The notes: generated by a model from the letters alone, not told the origin. A stretch of DNA of 64,000 nucleotides from Thelephora terrestris (GCA_015956445.1 WIUZ02000010.1:124001-188000), one strand, 5' to 3'. Shown: positions 34,439-48,700, numbered from the stretch's first letter. Numbers and translations: made by a program.

Positions 34439-35762
34439 GAACGTCGAAACTCGTGAAGTAGGTCGTTAAGAATAAATCGTAGAGGATCAGATCGCAAACA
34501 GTCTGGGCTGGAAGGGGGCGATAGGGGCTTCAAGTCGGAACGGGGAGGGGGAAGAGGGGGAAATGAACCAGCCACAGGCAGACCTCCTCAATAAAGAGGT
34601 GGAGGGAAAGCGAAAGATATAGATGGGGGGACAGGCTTGAAGTGGTGAGGAGGTGCCGTGTCACCGGCAGGCGAGGGTGAAAGGGAAGAGGACACCCTCG
34701 CGTTTGGCATGAGGCATGGGCCGGACTTGAAGGGATTGCAAAGCGTGGGGACACGCCTTCTGACCCCGCGCCGTGATCCGGGCACGTGATGACCCGGCAG
34801 AGGCTATAGATGAAATACGCCGCACCTTCTCTGGAGTCCTTTCCAACGATAGGCTCAAGGGGTTGATGCCACGGATTGATGGAAAGCCCACGTTGCAGAA
34901 AAGATAAATTATATCACAGGCACATGCATCGGCTATCTCACTACTGAGGAGAGCGACGTCAGAGATAAAGTTGCAAATAGTATCCGTCATGAAGGGTGAT
35001 CTCACCTCGTCCCTTTTTACGCAAGAACAAAGCCTCTCTCGCAAGCGAATCGAGACAACCGACGACAACGTAATCCGACATATCACACCGGACATAACGA
35101 TCGCAAACCCAGGCCATCATCCCTACCACCCTAATCAAAAGCTAGTCAGCCACCGTGGTCCACTTATGCAAGGCCACCCTTCATATTCGATCCGATCCCG
35201 GCGCGTTCATATTCGAGGGGATGCGCGTGACAGACACGCCCACCAGACCTAATGACTTGCTTAGGATCCGCAAGCAAAATGATCCAGAACGGACAGACGC
35301 CCCAGACAGAATACAAACAGCCCTAATGGGACAATGCCGAACAGATGCGTGTCCGACCCAACGCGTAGATCGGCAGGTATGAATGACGGGAAGCAGGGTG
35401 ATATGCGTGCAGCGTTCCACAGAGAAAAGGCGACAAGTAAAAGCGGCTGCGCGGATCTCGGACAGTACAATCCGGGGTGCTAACTGGAACTCGCAACAGA
35501 GACGCGGGCGGCAGGTCGTTTGGTCTTGTCGGTGTCGGAAGTTTGGACCGGGGTTCAAGGGGGGGACACGGCGAGAAACGAGGGAGTCTTGAAGCAAACT
35601 GCAAGAAAAAAAAAGGTTCCTAGGATCCAAGCAGATGAGCGTCCGAGTCAACCCTTTGTTCTACCAAAAAGTCGCAGCACGGGAAAAAATTAAATCAGCC
35701 ACAACCGAAAACAGCAGACCATCACGCGTCACGTGTCGTCAAAATTTCTGTGCGCATACCGA
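34439..35762. other. Divergent promoter region between the DUF6699 gene and NOP56
   Basis: About 1.3 kb. Both strands have overlapping frames of 60-160 codons without domain signal, typical of non-coding GC-balanced DNA. No RNA gene recognised. Confidence 0.4.
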
Positions 35763-37828
35763 ATGGCGACCCACGCATTATTCGAGACCGCGTCGGGATA
35801 TGCGATTTTCAAGGTCAACTTCAAGGAGGACATCGGGTCACGGTCCAAGTCCGTTCAAGACTCCATAGATGACCTCGCAAAGTTCGGCAAGATGGTTTCA
35901 CTTGCCAGCTTCTCGCCGTTCAAGTCCGCCGCACACGCGCTCGAAAATGCTAACGATGTCTCTGAGGGTCAGTCTTGCTTGTTTCAGAGCTCTCCTGTCG
36001 CGTCGTGGCCTGCTCTAGGCTTGTGCGTGTATCAATTTTCCGGATATCGCGTTTTCGGGCTGGATGCGTGATCGAGGATCTCCAGTCATGCGTCCCACTC
36101 ACATTTTCTTACAGGTATTTTGAACGATTACCTCAAGTCTCTACTCGAGCTCAACCTTTCGAAACCCTCTAAGGGCTCTTCGGTCGTTCTTGCCGTCTCC
36201 GACCCCATCCTCGCCGGTTCAATCAAGGCCGAGCTCAACATTCACTGCGATGCATCCCGTGCCTCCCTCGACGTTCTCCGAGGAATCCGCCAACACGCTC
36301 ACAAACTCCTCAAGGGTATGCAAGCCGACGATCTCATCAAAGCTCAACTCGGTCTCGGCCACTCCTATTCTCGAGCAAAGTTAAAGTTCAACGTGAATCG
36401 GGTAGACAACATGATCATTCAAGCTATCGCCCTCCTCGATCAGCTCGACAAGGATGTTAATCTGTTCTCGATGCGCGTCAGGGAATGGTACGGATACCAT
36501 TTTCCCGAATTGGCAAAACTGGTTCCAGACAACTACCTCTACGCCAAAACTATCCAGTTTATTGGTCCGAAGGAAAGTTTGAATGAGGATAAGCTCCCAG
36601 ACCTCGCCACCCTCCTCGAAGATGACACAATAAAAGCCCAGAATGTGCTGGACGCTGCGAGGGGCTCAATGGGCTCTTCGTTATCCGAAATCGACATGCT
36701 CAACATCTCCTCATTCGCAACCAGGGTCGTTTCTCTCGCCGATTACAAGAAGTCCCTCTCGTCATACCTCTACGAAAAGATGAACCTCGTCGCGCCTAGC
36801 CTGACGGCTCTTCTGGGCGAACGTATCGGTGCACGGTTGATCAGCCATGCCGGGAGTTTGACCAACTTGAGCAAATACCCCGCAAGTACCGTCCAGATCT
36901 TGGGTGCCGAGAAGGCGCTCTTCCGTGCTCTCAAGACGAAGGGCAACACCCCAAAGGTGCGCGCTTTCGTGTTGGATCAATTCTTGTATTCTGATGCACC
37001 CCTTTCGCGCAGTACGGACTGCTGTATCATTCAAGTTTCATCGGGAGGGCAGGCCCGAAACACAAGGGTCGGATCTCGAGGTTCTTGGCGAACAAGTGCT
37101 CGATAGCCGCTCGTATCGATTGCTTTTCAGGTAAGCCCGTCATGCCAAGCGACTCAAATTTAGTGCGGCGCGTGTTTCTCTGACCAAGATCATCCTTCGT
37201 TTCAGACAAACCTTCCGAAAAATTCGGTGAAGCCCTCCGAGACCAAGTAGAAGAGCGCCTCAATTTCTTTGAAACAGGCAAACCACCGTCCAAGAACGCC
37301 GAGGCTATTCGGAAAGTCCTTGAAGCTATCGCTTTGGAGGATGAGGATGAAGAGGGATCGGACGAGGAAGAGGATGGGATGAAAGTTGATTGTTCGCCTT
37401 TGAAAGACGCAGCCGGGTCCCCAATATTGCCTCTCATTGAGGTTTCGCCTCCGGCTGAGCCTTCGCCGAAGAAGAAAAAGGGGAAGAAGAGGAAGGGCGA
37501 TGAAATGGACGTAGACCGAGAGGATGAAGAGGAAGATGAGGTCCCGAGGAAGAAGGTCAAACTGTCAAAGGAGGAGAAGAAGGCTCTCAAGAAGGAGTTG
37601 AAGCGGAAGAGGAAAGAGGAGGAGAAAGCTGCAGGTGTACGTTCCCTCATAACTCCCTTTTCTTGGGTTTTGGCTCATTAACGCTCATCACAGGAGTCTC
37701 CGAAGAAAGGGAAGAAGGAAAAAAAGGAAAAGAAAGGCGAGACGGAGAAGGCGGTGGAAGAAAAACCGACGGAAAGGTCGGAGAAACACAAGAAAGAGAA
37801 GAAAAAGAACAAGGAATCGTCTTCATGA
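35763..37828 (+). CDS. NOP56: Nop56, core protein of box C/D snoRNPs, 576 aa
   Basis: Five exons (35763-35967, 36115-36956, 37013-37130, 37206-37636, 37694-37828) join in phase. The N-terminal domain starts [17 protein letters not shown], which distinguishes Nop56 from Nop58. The central Nop domain has [55 protein letters not shown] and [30 protein letters not shown], nearly as in yeast and animals. It ends with [21 protein letters not shown]. An acidic stretch and a Lys-rich KKE/KKK tail follow, as in yeast Nop56. With fibrillarin, Nop58 and Snu13 it forms the 2'-O-methylation particle in the nucleolus. Intron 1 is longer (147 nt) than the others, but I could not find C/D boxes marking an intronic snoRNA. 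Confidence 0.97.
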
Positions 37829-38093
37829 TTCTTCCAGGATCGGTCTCCCTCTATTACCATTTCTTTCAGTCTCCATCCTTCGTTTGCACTGTTGCGATAT
37901 GTTGCTATATTATACAGCCATGTAGGTATCGAGCGGTAGTATCCACATTGAACCATACACCATCAGGTAGCTACAAGATAAGCCTGCCGTGGCGTGGTCT
38001 ACGTACACATTGGTCAAGGGCTCTTAGGCCTCGTAAAATTCGTGCATCAGAGTTCGTGTATCATCCAAGATAATTTTGCATGCAGAATGGTGG
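37829..38093. other. Convergent 3' spacer of NOP56 and the antiporter gene
   Basis: 265 bases between two gene ends that face each other; nothing further seen. Confidence 0.4.
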
Positions 38094-41000
38094 TCAGGCC
38101 GGTGAGTTCGCGGCTTGAAGCACAACGACCCCAGCCTTGACTCCCGAAACCACCAGCGCGGTTCCAACGTCGCCAATCGTCTTCTTCACCTCCCTTCCGA
38201 TGGACTTCCCAGAGTGCATGATCTCCTTTAGCTCCGGTCCATGATTCTCAACTGCCAGCCTTCTCGACCTCCCAACCATAACCAAGACCCTCGATTGCTT
38301 CCCACTCATCTCGTCAGTGATCTCGTTCACGCGTCCAATGACCGCGTGTAAGGGTTTCGGAGTTCCCATCTCCAAGAACTCGACCCTCGTCAACGCCTCC
38401 CTCAAGACTTCACTCATCCCATCCTCGGCTTCCCTTCCCTCGGCGTAGAGGCCCCAGGTGATATTATCCGCAGTCTCGCATTGCAGCATTATCTGGGTAT
38501 TATGCTGAGCGTAAACTGTATCCATGGGGGATGCGATGGTATGTTGGAGAGTAGGGTGCTCAATTATAGGTATCCCCTGGGGCTTCTCGACTGGAGGCCC
38601 GGTGTGAGCTTCGGCGGGTTCCCGAATCTCTTCCACAATATCTTCTTTCCGGATCCTTATGACGGTAGCGCTGATTCGTGTGCTCGTGCATAGCTGGACG
38701 ACCCATTCCAGCGTCATCCGATCGTCCGGACCACCGAAGAACGGGCAAACGAGGTGATAGGACGCCGACTTCCTGAAGACATCTCCGGGGGAGCGAGCCA
38801 CAGGATCAATATACAGCGCCACATCGATATTGGTGCAGAGCGAGAACACTTCTCGCACAAACTGGGAATGAACGACCGAGGTCGAAGTCGCCCCGCCATG
38901 TGTAGCCTTGAACAACGCATCGAACGGGTTGACGTTCGAGTGGTGGTGCGCCGGTAGCGCTAGAGGGTCCGGGGTCGGGTCCTTGTGTGGGTCTTGCTCG
39001 TGGGTAGGAGGCAACCAAGGCAAAAGGACCAAATGTGAGAGGTTGTTTCTTGCGTGATCGACGACGCTGACCGCAAGATCGTCGAACGCAACAATAGCGA
39101 GAGAGGTGGTGACGTCGACCCCGTTGATATCCCCAAAAGTCCTGTATATCTCCAACGTGGGATCGGTGCGGACTAGGGTCTCGGCAGCGGAACCCTTCAT
39201 GACGGCCGAAACACGGTCCGACAGTTCAATCAACCTCAGCGCATCGACGTTAACCCCTCGTCTGGCGGAGAGCCTGAGACTCGAGATTGAACTGTGGGCA
39301 GACGAATATTGTGGAGGTGGGGGCGGGGGTGGGGATGGGTGGATGAGTTGGGTGAGTGACATCATCGCCGGCAGGTGTTCGACTTTATCCAACACAACGG
39401 TGAACCTGGACTTCCACTTGGTATCATCTGAACGGACGGAACCAGACGCGCGAGTTCTCGGAGTGCGGGGTTGATTACGAGCCTCTTCCCCATCTACGTT
39501 GTTGAAATTCTGTCCAGTCGACGTGACACGGACCCTAAGGTGGGGTGGGTATAGGATGGTGACGGCCGGGGTGGTCATGAAAGTCAGAACCATCGCCTCG
39601 AGAACAAACATGGAGAAGACCCTCTGGTCAAGGATTCCAGCCGAGAGGCCAACATTGAGAACGATCAACTCCACTAGCCTATGAACGGCGTGAGTGAGGG
39701 GCCGAGAAGCAGCAGCGATGAATGGGATGATCTGACCCTTTACAACTCATCAGAGACCCGATGGTTGTGGACTCGCGCCAGGTGAAACCTGCGATCCTCG
39801 CCGCGATGGAGCATCCACCGAACTTGCCGATGTAAGACGTGGCGCAGATGGCGATCGTGTACCCCCAGATGACGCCAGTGTTGAGCAGACCAAGATTCGT
39901 CGAGAGACCAGAGATTGTGAAGTACTGCACAAAAAGTCAGCGATATATCACACGACCGTTTGGGGACGCGTACAAGAGGTAAGAAGATGATCGAAACTAC
40001 ATCTTCGAGTTTCTCGGTCATGATGATGGCAAGGTTGCCTTGCCTCGGGACAATGAGTCCGGTCACAAAAGCACCTGTGACGGCTTCAGCGGTAGCGCAA
40101 CCACGTATGAGAACTAAAGACAAACCAAAGATCGCGTGAACGCCGATAACATCGGTGAAGAACGCGGATCCGAACATCAGGAGGATAACGAACGTCATGA
40201 AACTCTTCGATGGCCCGTTGTTGATTGAACCGGTCTGAACGGCGACCCAAAGAACCAACTTCTTCACCACGAGAAGTAGGAACAACGTCCACCCGACGCA
40301 AGTCAAGAGGATCCACAAGGCTGTTAGCCCAGAACCCGCGTTCACCAAGGCGACGCTCAAAGCCAAGAGCGTCCATCCCACGATGTCGTTCCCGACTCCT
40401 GCAGACAAGACGACGATTCCGACGGTCGTGTCCAGAAGCTTGAGCTCTGTGAGGATACGGCACAACACGGGGAACGCAGTGATGGAAAACGCGACTCCAG
40501 CAAAAAGCATGAAATGGGTAAATTGGACCGCTTGATCCACGAAATGGTGGTATAATGGTACGGATAAACCGGCACCCATACCGAAAGCTACACATACACG
40601 AAGATCGTCGTCAGAACGGGGATTGCTCTCACGATTTGAGACTTGAGGGCTTCAGACTCACGGACGACTATCCCCGCAACTGCGACCGTCATAGACAACC
40701 TCGCGTTACGGCTTATGACCCCAGCATCGATTTCGAGCCCGACCAAGAACAAAAACAAAGCAAGTCCAATGTTTGCGACCAAAGAGAGATAGGGTATTGA
40801 TTGGCTGGGGAATATGTGTTCTGTGAACCCCGGAATCCGACCGAACGCGGTGGGCCCGAGCAAAATGCCGCCTGAGTGATAAGAAGTGTCAGGAAAAAGC
40901 TTGGCGTTATGGTGCTGGTGGTGATTTGATCGTACCCAAGACTTCCGCGATAACCTTGGGTTGTCTAATCTTCGCGAGGCCCAAAGAGAGGAGTTGTGAT

Positions 41001-41327
41001 GTCAAGATGATGATCCCTAGATAGAGAAAAAAACGAGCAGACCGGAGCCTGTTATTGAGCCTAACCGCAGCGAGCATAGCAGCGGGCGAGGCGCGTGAAC
41101 TCACCGACTTGAATGATCCATAACCTTATCGGATCTGAAGGGTTGTACGCCGTCGGGTCCTTTCCGCTGAGTAGGCCTCCCTAAAGCGGTGAAGACGAAG
41201 ATGAGCTTGGCTATGCAATTTTTCTCTCGGCGGAGCGACCACACGTCACCTGCTCTGTTGCCTCTCGCTTATGCCATAGCGCACTGGCGATGTCGAGGAT
41301 GGGTTGGGAAAAACCGCTCGGTGGCAT
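38094..41327 (-). CDS. KHA1: Kha1-type K+/H+ antiporter (CPA2 family), 943 aa
   Basis: Seven exons (41250-41327, 41105-41180, 40936-41016, 40662-40871, 39974-40587, 39737-39924, 38094-39678) join in phase; introns are 49-88 nt. The N-terminal half is a cation/proton exchanger domain of about 12 membrane helices: LRLWIIQVGIIILTSQLLSL, RQPKVIAEVLGGILLGPTAFGR, IGLALFLFLVGLEID, FAGVAFSITAFPVLCRILTEL and VLSAGVGNDIVGWTLLAL. The paired acidic/Asn site characteristic of CPA2 exchangers is seen as GNDIVGW. MSCKGLVELIVLNVGLSAGIL closes the membrane part. The long C-terminal part, cytoplasmic in the family, includes two universal-stress-like halves and a poly-Pro tract. Yeast Kha1 is a Golgi-type K+/H+ exchanger involved in pH homeostasis. 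The 26-residue first exon is inferred from phase and position, and is the least certain part. Confidence 0.93.
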
Positions 41328-43650
41328 CGTCGACGTTGCGCCGACGGCTCGAGTGGAGGGGGCTGGAGCAGAGAAGAGAGTCAGAATATGCGGGGTGTCA
41401 CCATTCTATTCGACACCGGAGTAAAGCAGCCGAGCCCCGAGCCTATAGTGATCACAAGACCCAATCAGGTAGGGTCTCCCTTCACACTCATCACCCCGCG
41501 ACGACATAGGCCAGGGCTTGCACGAAAGAATCTCTCCGTTTCTTCGTTCTCTCTGCGTGTTAAAGGCCAAAGTCTTGGACGAGGCTAGAGGCCCAATTCA
41601 TGCAAAAAGACTCGACCTATCACGTAATTGAAGACCGCACTGGGGAGGATTACACGCCTCCTCCTGACCGTGGGCTAAGGAGACTCCCGTATCTTGCAGC
41701 TCGATGCTATTGGATCACCTGCCGCTTGGCGTTGTATTGAGATATGGCCTCTCGGTCTCGTTAGCCCGTTACGCGTCAACGTCCACTATCACTTGATGGC
41801 AGGGAAGGCTGTCTGGACTTATGTGTCGCTCCAGAACCCCACAAGGACTGAACTACTTTTACCCTGCTCCCATCACCCTCGCCTCCCCGTCTAGCCGCAA
41901 GGAACTACGCACCACTCATCGTGGGTGACCCCTCTCCCAGGTTTTGGATGCTTGAGGGGTCTACGTTTCTGACGTCTCGTCCGCTTGGGGTAGTGCGGAA
42001 CGTGGCGCGTCCAGAACGGCCACGGAACTATGACGCCGCCGGAGCGTGTAGTACCCAACGGCGTTCACCCACTCGAGCGCAAATTGCTGGTGGTGTTTAT
42101 TTCTAAAATTTTAGATTCCAACTCTTATCTTGTTACCACATTCGGGACGTGGGAGTTGTGCTATGTGGTCGATTGATATTCTTGAATAGTTGTCACCCGC
42201 CCTCTGGACCCGTGCCCCACCACCCACTCCTGCTAACCCCATTGTCTTGTTCAGGCACAACGCGAATTTGTCAAAGTTGGGACGTTTACGTCTCAAGACA
42301 TAGATATTTGTTTTTCACGAGGGGATCATGAGGACTAGCATCACGCCTAGAAAGCCTCCGGCCACACCTTGTGATATCGGTGAGCTCCTCTGCATGTGTT
42401 TCCACACCAGTGAATTCACCGCAGCAGTTTGTAAGTTTTATGGAGGGCTCTAGATCGTAATACCGTTCACGCCCCCGGCGCGTCAAGTATCCGATCTGTG
42501 ACGGTTATGGAGCGATCCAACAACCAATGGTGTAGCCAGGATATTTCACAACCAAGTGTGCGCGATTCCATCGGTAGCACTAACCAGCTAAGTGAAAACG
42601 AGGCATTTTCTACCCTGTTGCCCTGACAAGCGCCGTAAAACAAAAACCGGCAGTAGTCTCGCCAATCTCCCCACCCCTGCAGTACATCGACTTTTGCGTC
42701 CTCCGCCGGTCTTACACTCGGAACATCCGAACCAAAAACCGCTTCGCCGCTTCCCCAACTTGAACAATGGAGACCGGCATCGGCGCGTAGATCAAAGTCC
42801 CGTTCCTCCTGCCGACCTCCATTCTCCGCATACGTGCCGGAGGGGAGAGCGTTGTTTCCCCTTAAACGTCGCACGACCTTCACAATTTACCTTTGGGCCA
42901 TTTTTGACAGATGTGCTGGGGGGGCGGAGCCAGAGCGATCTCTTCATCTGCTCAGTCTGTCACCGGAAGCAACTTGCGGCTGGGGATCGATTGCGATCGG
43001 GGAATGGCAAGGTCCCCGAGCCCTGGATCCGGACGCAGTAGCAGCAGTGGTCATCATCAAAATATCATGCCTTTGTGTCGTCGTCGCCTCAAGTGCGCAA
43101 TAACGCAGATGTCATTTTCCGCTCGTAGAGGCGGGGGGCGCTTCCTCACCTCATCAAGATATTTATAAATCACGTATGTCAGGCGGGCTGGAAGAGACTT
43201 CCGCCGGGTGGGGCTGTCGAGGGCTGTCGTTTTCTGACTGTAGCCGGCAAGTTGACCTGGTTTGTTCGCCCATAATCAGCTAGTCTAGTAGCCCCCCAGC
43301 CCCGGCGTTTTCGCAATTGCGGGAGGGCTATCGCTTTGACGCATGGAAGGGAGGAAATTAAAACAGACTTCCGTTCAGGAAGGCAGGTGGGAATACATGG
43401 ATTTACCGGTATGAACCCCTTTGTTGGGAGTCATCGATTTTCGTGGGGGACTCGCTTTGCCTCTGGACCGGCTATTGCATTCCACTCGACCGATTCGTTG
43501 TTCCTTCAGCGGAAATACCAGCACAGGCATGGAGCTTCGCGTCATCTTTCCCCCCCACGTTCTCGCACCGCATCCGAAAGAAGTTCCGGACGGCTCGCGA
43601 CCCCAGAAACGAACGAAGAATAGAAAGATAAAAATAAGGATGAATGAGGA
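41328..43650. other. Intergenic region, antiporter promoter side
   Basis: About 2.3 kb with short frames only. Plus-strand frames at 42592-43168 and 43336-43672 overlap each other in different registers and have no domain, so I treat them as chance. Confidence 0.4.
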
Positions 43651-45534
43651 ATTGTGGCTGAGGGATTGCTAACCACGTGGGTACTTACTTTCTCCCCCTC
43701 CCCCGTCCACAGCTTGACTCTCACGCTGGTTTGTTCGGTCTTTATGAATTCCGTCATTGCGGTGATGGTACAGGTCCCGCGCGGAGCGAAGGGATCCCCT
43801 TGCCTCAGGACACTTACGAATCTACGCTCTTGTTTTTCATCGGGCGTCAGGTCGCGATCTCACAATTCGATACTAGATCGGCCCACGGGAACGTACACAT
43901 CTCCCCCTCAGCGATCAAATACAATGGTTCCGTCAGATCAGAAGGGCAGGCACTCTCCAACATTGGATCTATCTCGCTCTCAAGGGGGAGAAAGAAAAAA
44001 AACTTACGACACGGCTCTTTGTGCAATTCAGATCGAGGAGGGGGATGGGGGATGGGTGAGACGTACACCCGGACTGCGGGGATAGGAGCACAGCTTTTTG
44101 GTCGTGTGCCAGGGGGGGAACTTGTTGGGCCTTACGACGGAGGTATGTTGTAAGGACAAACATACACCGGATCCGGAATTCGGTGCCATTCCATACCCGG
44201 GCGACCGGGTGTAGCTCAATTTCATTAGCGAAGGAGAAAAAACGGGGATTACTACGTTCATTATCGCGGCTGTAGTGTAAGTCAGGGCTTTTCGTCGGCC
44301 TGTGCGTAAACCTGTGCAATCGCTTTGACCCAAGCGATATGATTAGTACCCGATCTGCCGGGTTCTACCTTACGTTTTTGAAAGCAAATGTTGCCGAGAA
44401 AGATCTGATGGTGTGCAGGCGCGAGAGAGCCTCGCCAGTCACCAGGCACGTTCTTCAACTTCAAATCCAAAAGCGAAACGCGTTGTCTTCCCCGCCTGGT
44501 GTTCGGGAGAGGGAGAGAGTGGGTGGGTCCTTCGTGGGTACAGTAAATGACGGGCGACGCGCGTGCACGGTATACGTAGGATGCTCCACGCTCGATTACA
44601 TACGAAGGGGGGCGCTCGATCGGCGTGGGTCATAATTCACGCGTCCAGAGGAGGCAACTGGAAGTTGGAACAACGGTACAAGATGCGAGGAAAGTGGGCG
44701 GCTCGCCTGCTGTCCGAATTAACACACACCCCCAGCCCTCTCCCTCCCCCTGAAGATCATCTCTCGGAGGGTGCTAATCGCCTGATTACGTTTCATGGGT
44801 AAAAAAAAGATCGACGAAGGGAAACACGTTGCCCACGACCGTCTAACCCTCGCCGTTAACATATCCATAAATCCGACATGTTCGCAATAGCCACACAGCG
44901 ATATGACGTAGGGTTAGACCCGGGCCCTTTGTATCTTCACAATGCTCCCCCAAAAATGAAGAGATAATGCGGGAATGATATTCAAGGAACCCGGAGGGTT
45001 TTGGAAGTTTCACGCTCAACTCCTTACGTGCGCGAAAACCTGTGCAACCCTTCCGAGGACAATGTTGTCAAAGCCCACGAGAGAGAGAGAAAGGGTGGGA
45101 TAGGGAAGTGTATTGACGGGCCTAGGTCAGGTACATTTAGAGTAACTTTCATTCGAGCTGTCGATCGGCACTGGTTGAAATCGCTCTGAGTGGTTTTTTC
45201 TCTCCGTTTCGTACACTGATCTCCAATTTTTTTCATTTTCTTTCCCTTGGGCCCAATCCCGTGGGACATTCTTCATTCGGCCACTACGGCATCGTCTCGA
45301 TCATGTTCATGCCACACGGGACGGGGTCATGGGTGTTTTCTTCGCGGTGACACCGCCGTGGCCCCCACGCCTCGCAAGCCGCTCCCGTCCCGACCGCCGG
45401 TCCTCCCGGTAGGGCAGGATGAGTGTCACACACACACCTCGGCTAAGAGGCCTAGCTCCGAATCGTAGGTGAAAAGTTCAACCGCGTTCGGCTCGTATGG
45501 TATACACACCATAATACCCTTGTTCAGAACCTTT

Positions 45535-45551
45535 CACACACACACACACAC
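45535..45551 (+). repeat. (CA)n microsatellite
   Basis: Eight and a half CA units. Confidence 0.8.
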
Positions 45552-45780
45552 CCCTCAGTCAGGTGTTCAGAATATTCACCAGTCGCCGTTGGAAGCGCTG
45601 ACTTTCAATTTAACTCCTTTTTTTTAAATCATTTGCGGGTGTTGCGACGGTTTACATATATGCTACTGAAAATGAATGAAGAAGGAACTTTAGCCTGCGG
45701 GGGTCTGGACCTAGAACACTCTCTCTCTCGAAGGGATTCCCACTCTTACTCATCAGTCACTCGAATCTGATCTCGACCCC

Positions 45781-45794
45781 TCTCTCTCTCTCTC
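45781..45794 (+). repeat. (TC)n microsatellite
   Basis: Seven TC units; a second, shorter TC run is at about 45720. Confidence 0.75.
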
Positions 45795-48700
45795 GTTTGA
45801 ATCTATATGGTGAGGCTTCTACCGTTCCCGATCCCGGCTTTCCCGAGATGAGTTATCGCATTCATCTTCGCGTGTGAGATTTTTGGATTGACCTGTAAGA
45901 TGAATGAAGTTTGGGTAATCATCCAACGCTGACGCGGACCACGTCAACTGAGTTTTCTTCCAAATGCCTGGATATGGGTTTATTATCGTGCGTGTGTTCC
46001 GATGAGCCGTTGGTAACTAGCCTTCAGCCCGCCCGCGAGGTCGCGATTGGAGAGGGTGACCGTCCCGAATTCGTATTTCGACCGTCGACCCTCCCCAGGC
46101 CCACTCTCGAGTTCTCCTTGTTGCTCGCAAGGTTGTCAATTCGTGGCATCTGCACGAGCGCGCTCGACGTAAAGCTCGGATACAATCCCTCGCGACCCTT
46201 TCCCAATTAGCGAACAAGCGTTCTCATCCCTGCCTGCCCCTTGCGCCGAGGTCTCGTAACAGTTGAGGAGAGAGATAAGGCTCGATTTCACGATTTAGAG
46301 GAAGGTGTGCTTCCTTTGTTTCCCGACGAAACCACGTTTATACTTGGAACCCGGGGCCTTTGTCCTGCGCGCTTACGCGGACGGGGGGGATGAACGAAAA
46401 AGGAAACTAACTGGCGGAGTAAACAGACGCCCGTATCGTTCAGAGAATTCAGAAAGATTTCGAGTATAGTCCCCCCAGGTGCGAGTCCAAAAGGCTTTTC
46501 CCCCCAACTCTCGCAGCTAGCGTGTGGCTGATTCCCACAAACCTCGAGGACTCCTCAAGGCTAAACCCCAGGGTCGCAAGCGCGCACCGCCCTCGAGGCG
46601 CCCGCGCTCAGCCATCAACGTCTTTCAACGGGTAAACGCCTTGGCTCTCCCTATTTCGGAGAGATTGGCTCTCTCGGTCAAACCTTGTCCACAAATCTAC
46701 CGAACGTGAACGTTCTCAGGGATCTCTGTGTGTGGCCCGTCCCGCGCGGTTTCCCATCCGCCTCGCATCCTCCTCCGTGGCGGCACTACCCGAGCCAGTC
46801 GGAAGGCCCGTTTAATCTTGTGAATGGCGTCCGTTCTCGAACAACGGCAACGTGTTGGGAGTAAGTATACGATGTCCCAGACCCAAGAGTCGTTTGTACA
46901 GCCCCATCCCATGGAGCTCTTTCCCAAAAAGTGATGATTCAGGTACACATTCCATTATTCAACCCGACCTGAGCGCCCTCCTCCACGTGTGATTTGATGC
47001 CTGTTCTGGCCTCGCCATTCGCTCGTCCCCCCCTCCCACTCGATCCAGAGATCTCGGGAACGGACATAGTGGAAATTAGGGTAAAGTGGAGGGGGGATCG
47101 ATATCTGTAACACTGCTGTGCGCTTTCGTGTGTTCCTTGATGGCAGCTGAGAGAGCAGGTTCATCATCCGAGAGAGTTCGTACGGGGAGGTAAGTACGTT
47201 GACGCGATCTACACGTCGCGTGTCATCCGTTAATCCGCGACTAGGATGGGATCCGCTCTCGCAGTGGAGGGGAACTCGGGACGGAAGGGTCTCGAAAGCC
47301 ACAAGGGGCTCGGGAGCGGTGTGCGTCTCAAAGACCCACGAGGCCCCGTGGCGGATGGGGCTGTTCCGTCCCGCCCGAATGCCCCGAGCCCTGCGGATCT
47401 CCGAAAACCAGACCCCCGCGTGTCCGGCAGGTCCGAGACTAACGAACGACAGATGAGTGCAACGGCTGACGTTTCCCAAATTTCTATCCCCCCGGGGATG
47501 AAAAAACAAAATGGTTTCAGGGAGAAAATGTATGTTTTTTTTTCCTGTTCGTTTACCTCAAAGTTGCTGCGCGATAATGATGATGATCATCAGGAGGGTG
47601 ATCGAGATGGGCCCGCAATCAAATCGAATCATCGACTGTCCTTTTTTTGTTTTTGTTTTTTTTCGTACCGTCATTTTACGTTCGTGGCTATGAGTTTGTC
47701 GGGCTCCCTTTTGTGGAAGGGATTAGCGTTTCCATCCCGTGTTCTGAAACTCTTGTTGGTTTTTTTCTCTCTCTCGTGCGGTGTGCATATTCCTCTTAAC
47801 GTCGTGCGATTTCTCTCACACCCACTGAGTTTTAGGGTCGCAAGATTAATTTGGTGGAGAATCCGCGCGCCCCCGAGAATACCGCCGTTCCTGAGTCTCG
47901 TACTTGGCCCACGAGTCACAGCACAGCAAAGCGTGCTTCGGCACGGAACGCCCGGACATATGCCGTTCACTCCGTGAGTGGGAAGTGAAGATCCCCGATT
48001 GTGGGTCTAAAACTGCGCAAAGAAAACGCCGGGTTCGGGGAGAGTTCTCCTTCCCTGTCCTCCACTATATCTTCGAGGTGGGGAAGGCGAAGCTAAGTCG
48101 GAGTTCCTAGCCAGGAGTTCTATTTTTTTCTTCTTTCTCGCGATCGACTGTCCCTAGGCAGTGCCCTGACGTTTGTCCAACACCACTAGCGACCCACAGC
48201 CACGAGCGACCTTCCCACTGGGTCGCTTTATAGTTGATGGTGAGCCAATTATGTTTTGACGTCGATTTGTTGAAACGTGACCATGGATCGTCGACATCCT
48301 TTGGAGGTTTCAGGAACGTCTGTCGTCCTGCGCGATGACATCGTACGCACCCGCGTCGCAGTTGCGAAAACCCACCCTTCCTTGAACCTTTTCCCTGCAT
48401 TCACGTTCAGGGGCCGCAATCTAAATCATGTCTTCACTGGTTACGCCTTCCGTCATCGGAGGGCACCACCGATTGTATATACCCCTTGACGGTTTAGTGG
48501 GGTGTGAGCCCCAGATGGTGGGAAACCCGGGCGTGCATTCAATCCTCGGAGCTCATTCAAGGAGGGGGGAGAAGGTATCGTGATCTTCAAGTTGTATCGG
48601 AAGGGGGCGCGTCGGTGATCTAATTGGAGCACCAGGATGTTGGTGTGATCCTGAAACCCCCTATGTCATCGACGTGAGTGTAGGACGGCCGAGCCTTATA

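Noticed and set aside
35968-36114. Intronic box C/D snoRNA in the long first NOP56 intron
   Set aside because: Human NOP56 introns host snoRNAs, so I looked. No RUGAUGA and CUGA pair with the right spacing was found.
38481-39684. Plus-strand frames opposite the antiporter gene
   Set aside because: Shadows of the antiporter C-terminal exon.
46955-47980. Long overlapping frames on both strands (184 and 243 codons)
   Set aside because: They mirror each other in GC-rich DNA, have no domains, and show runs of F/S/C typical of chance translation.
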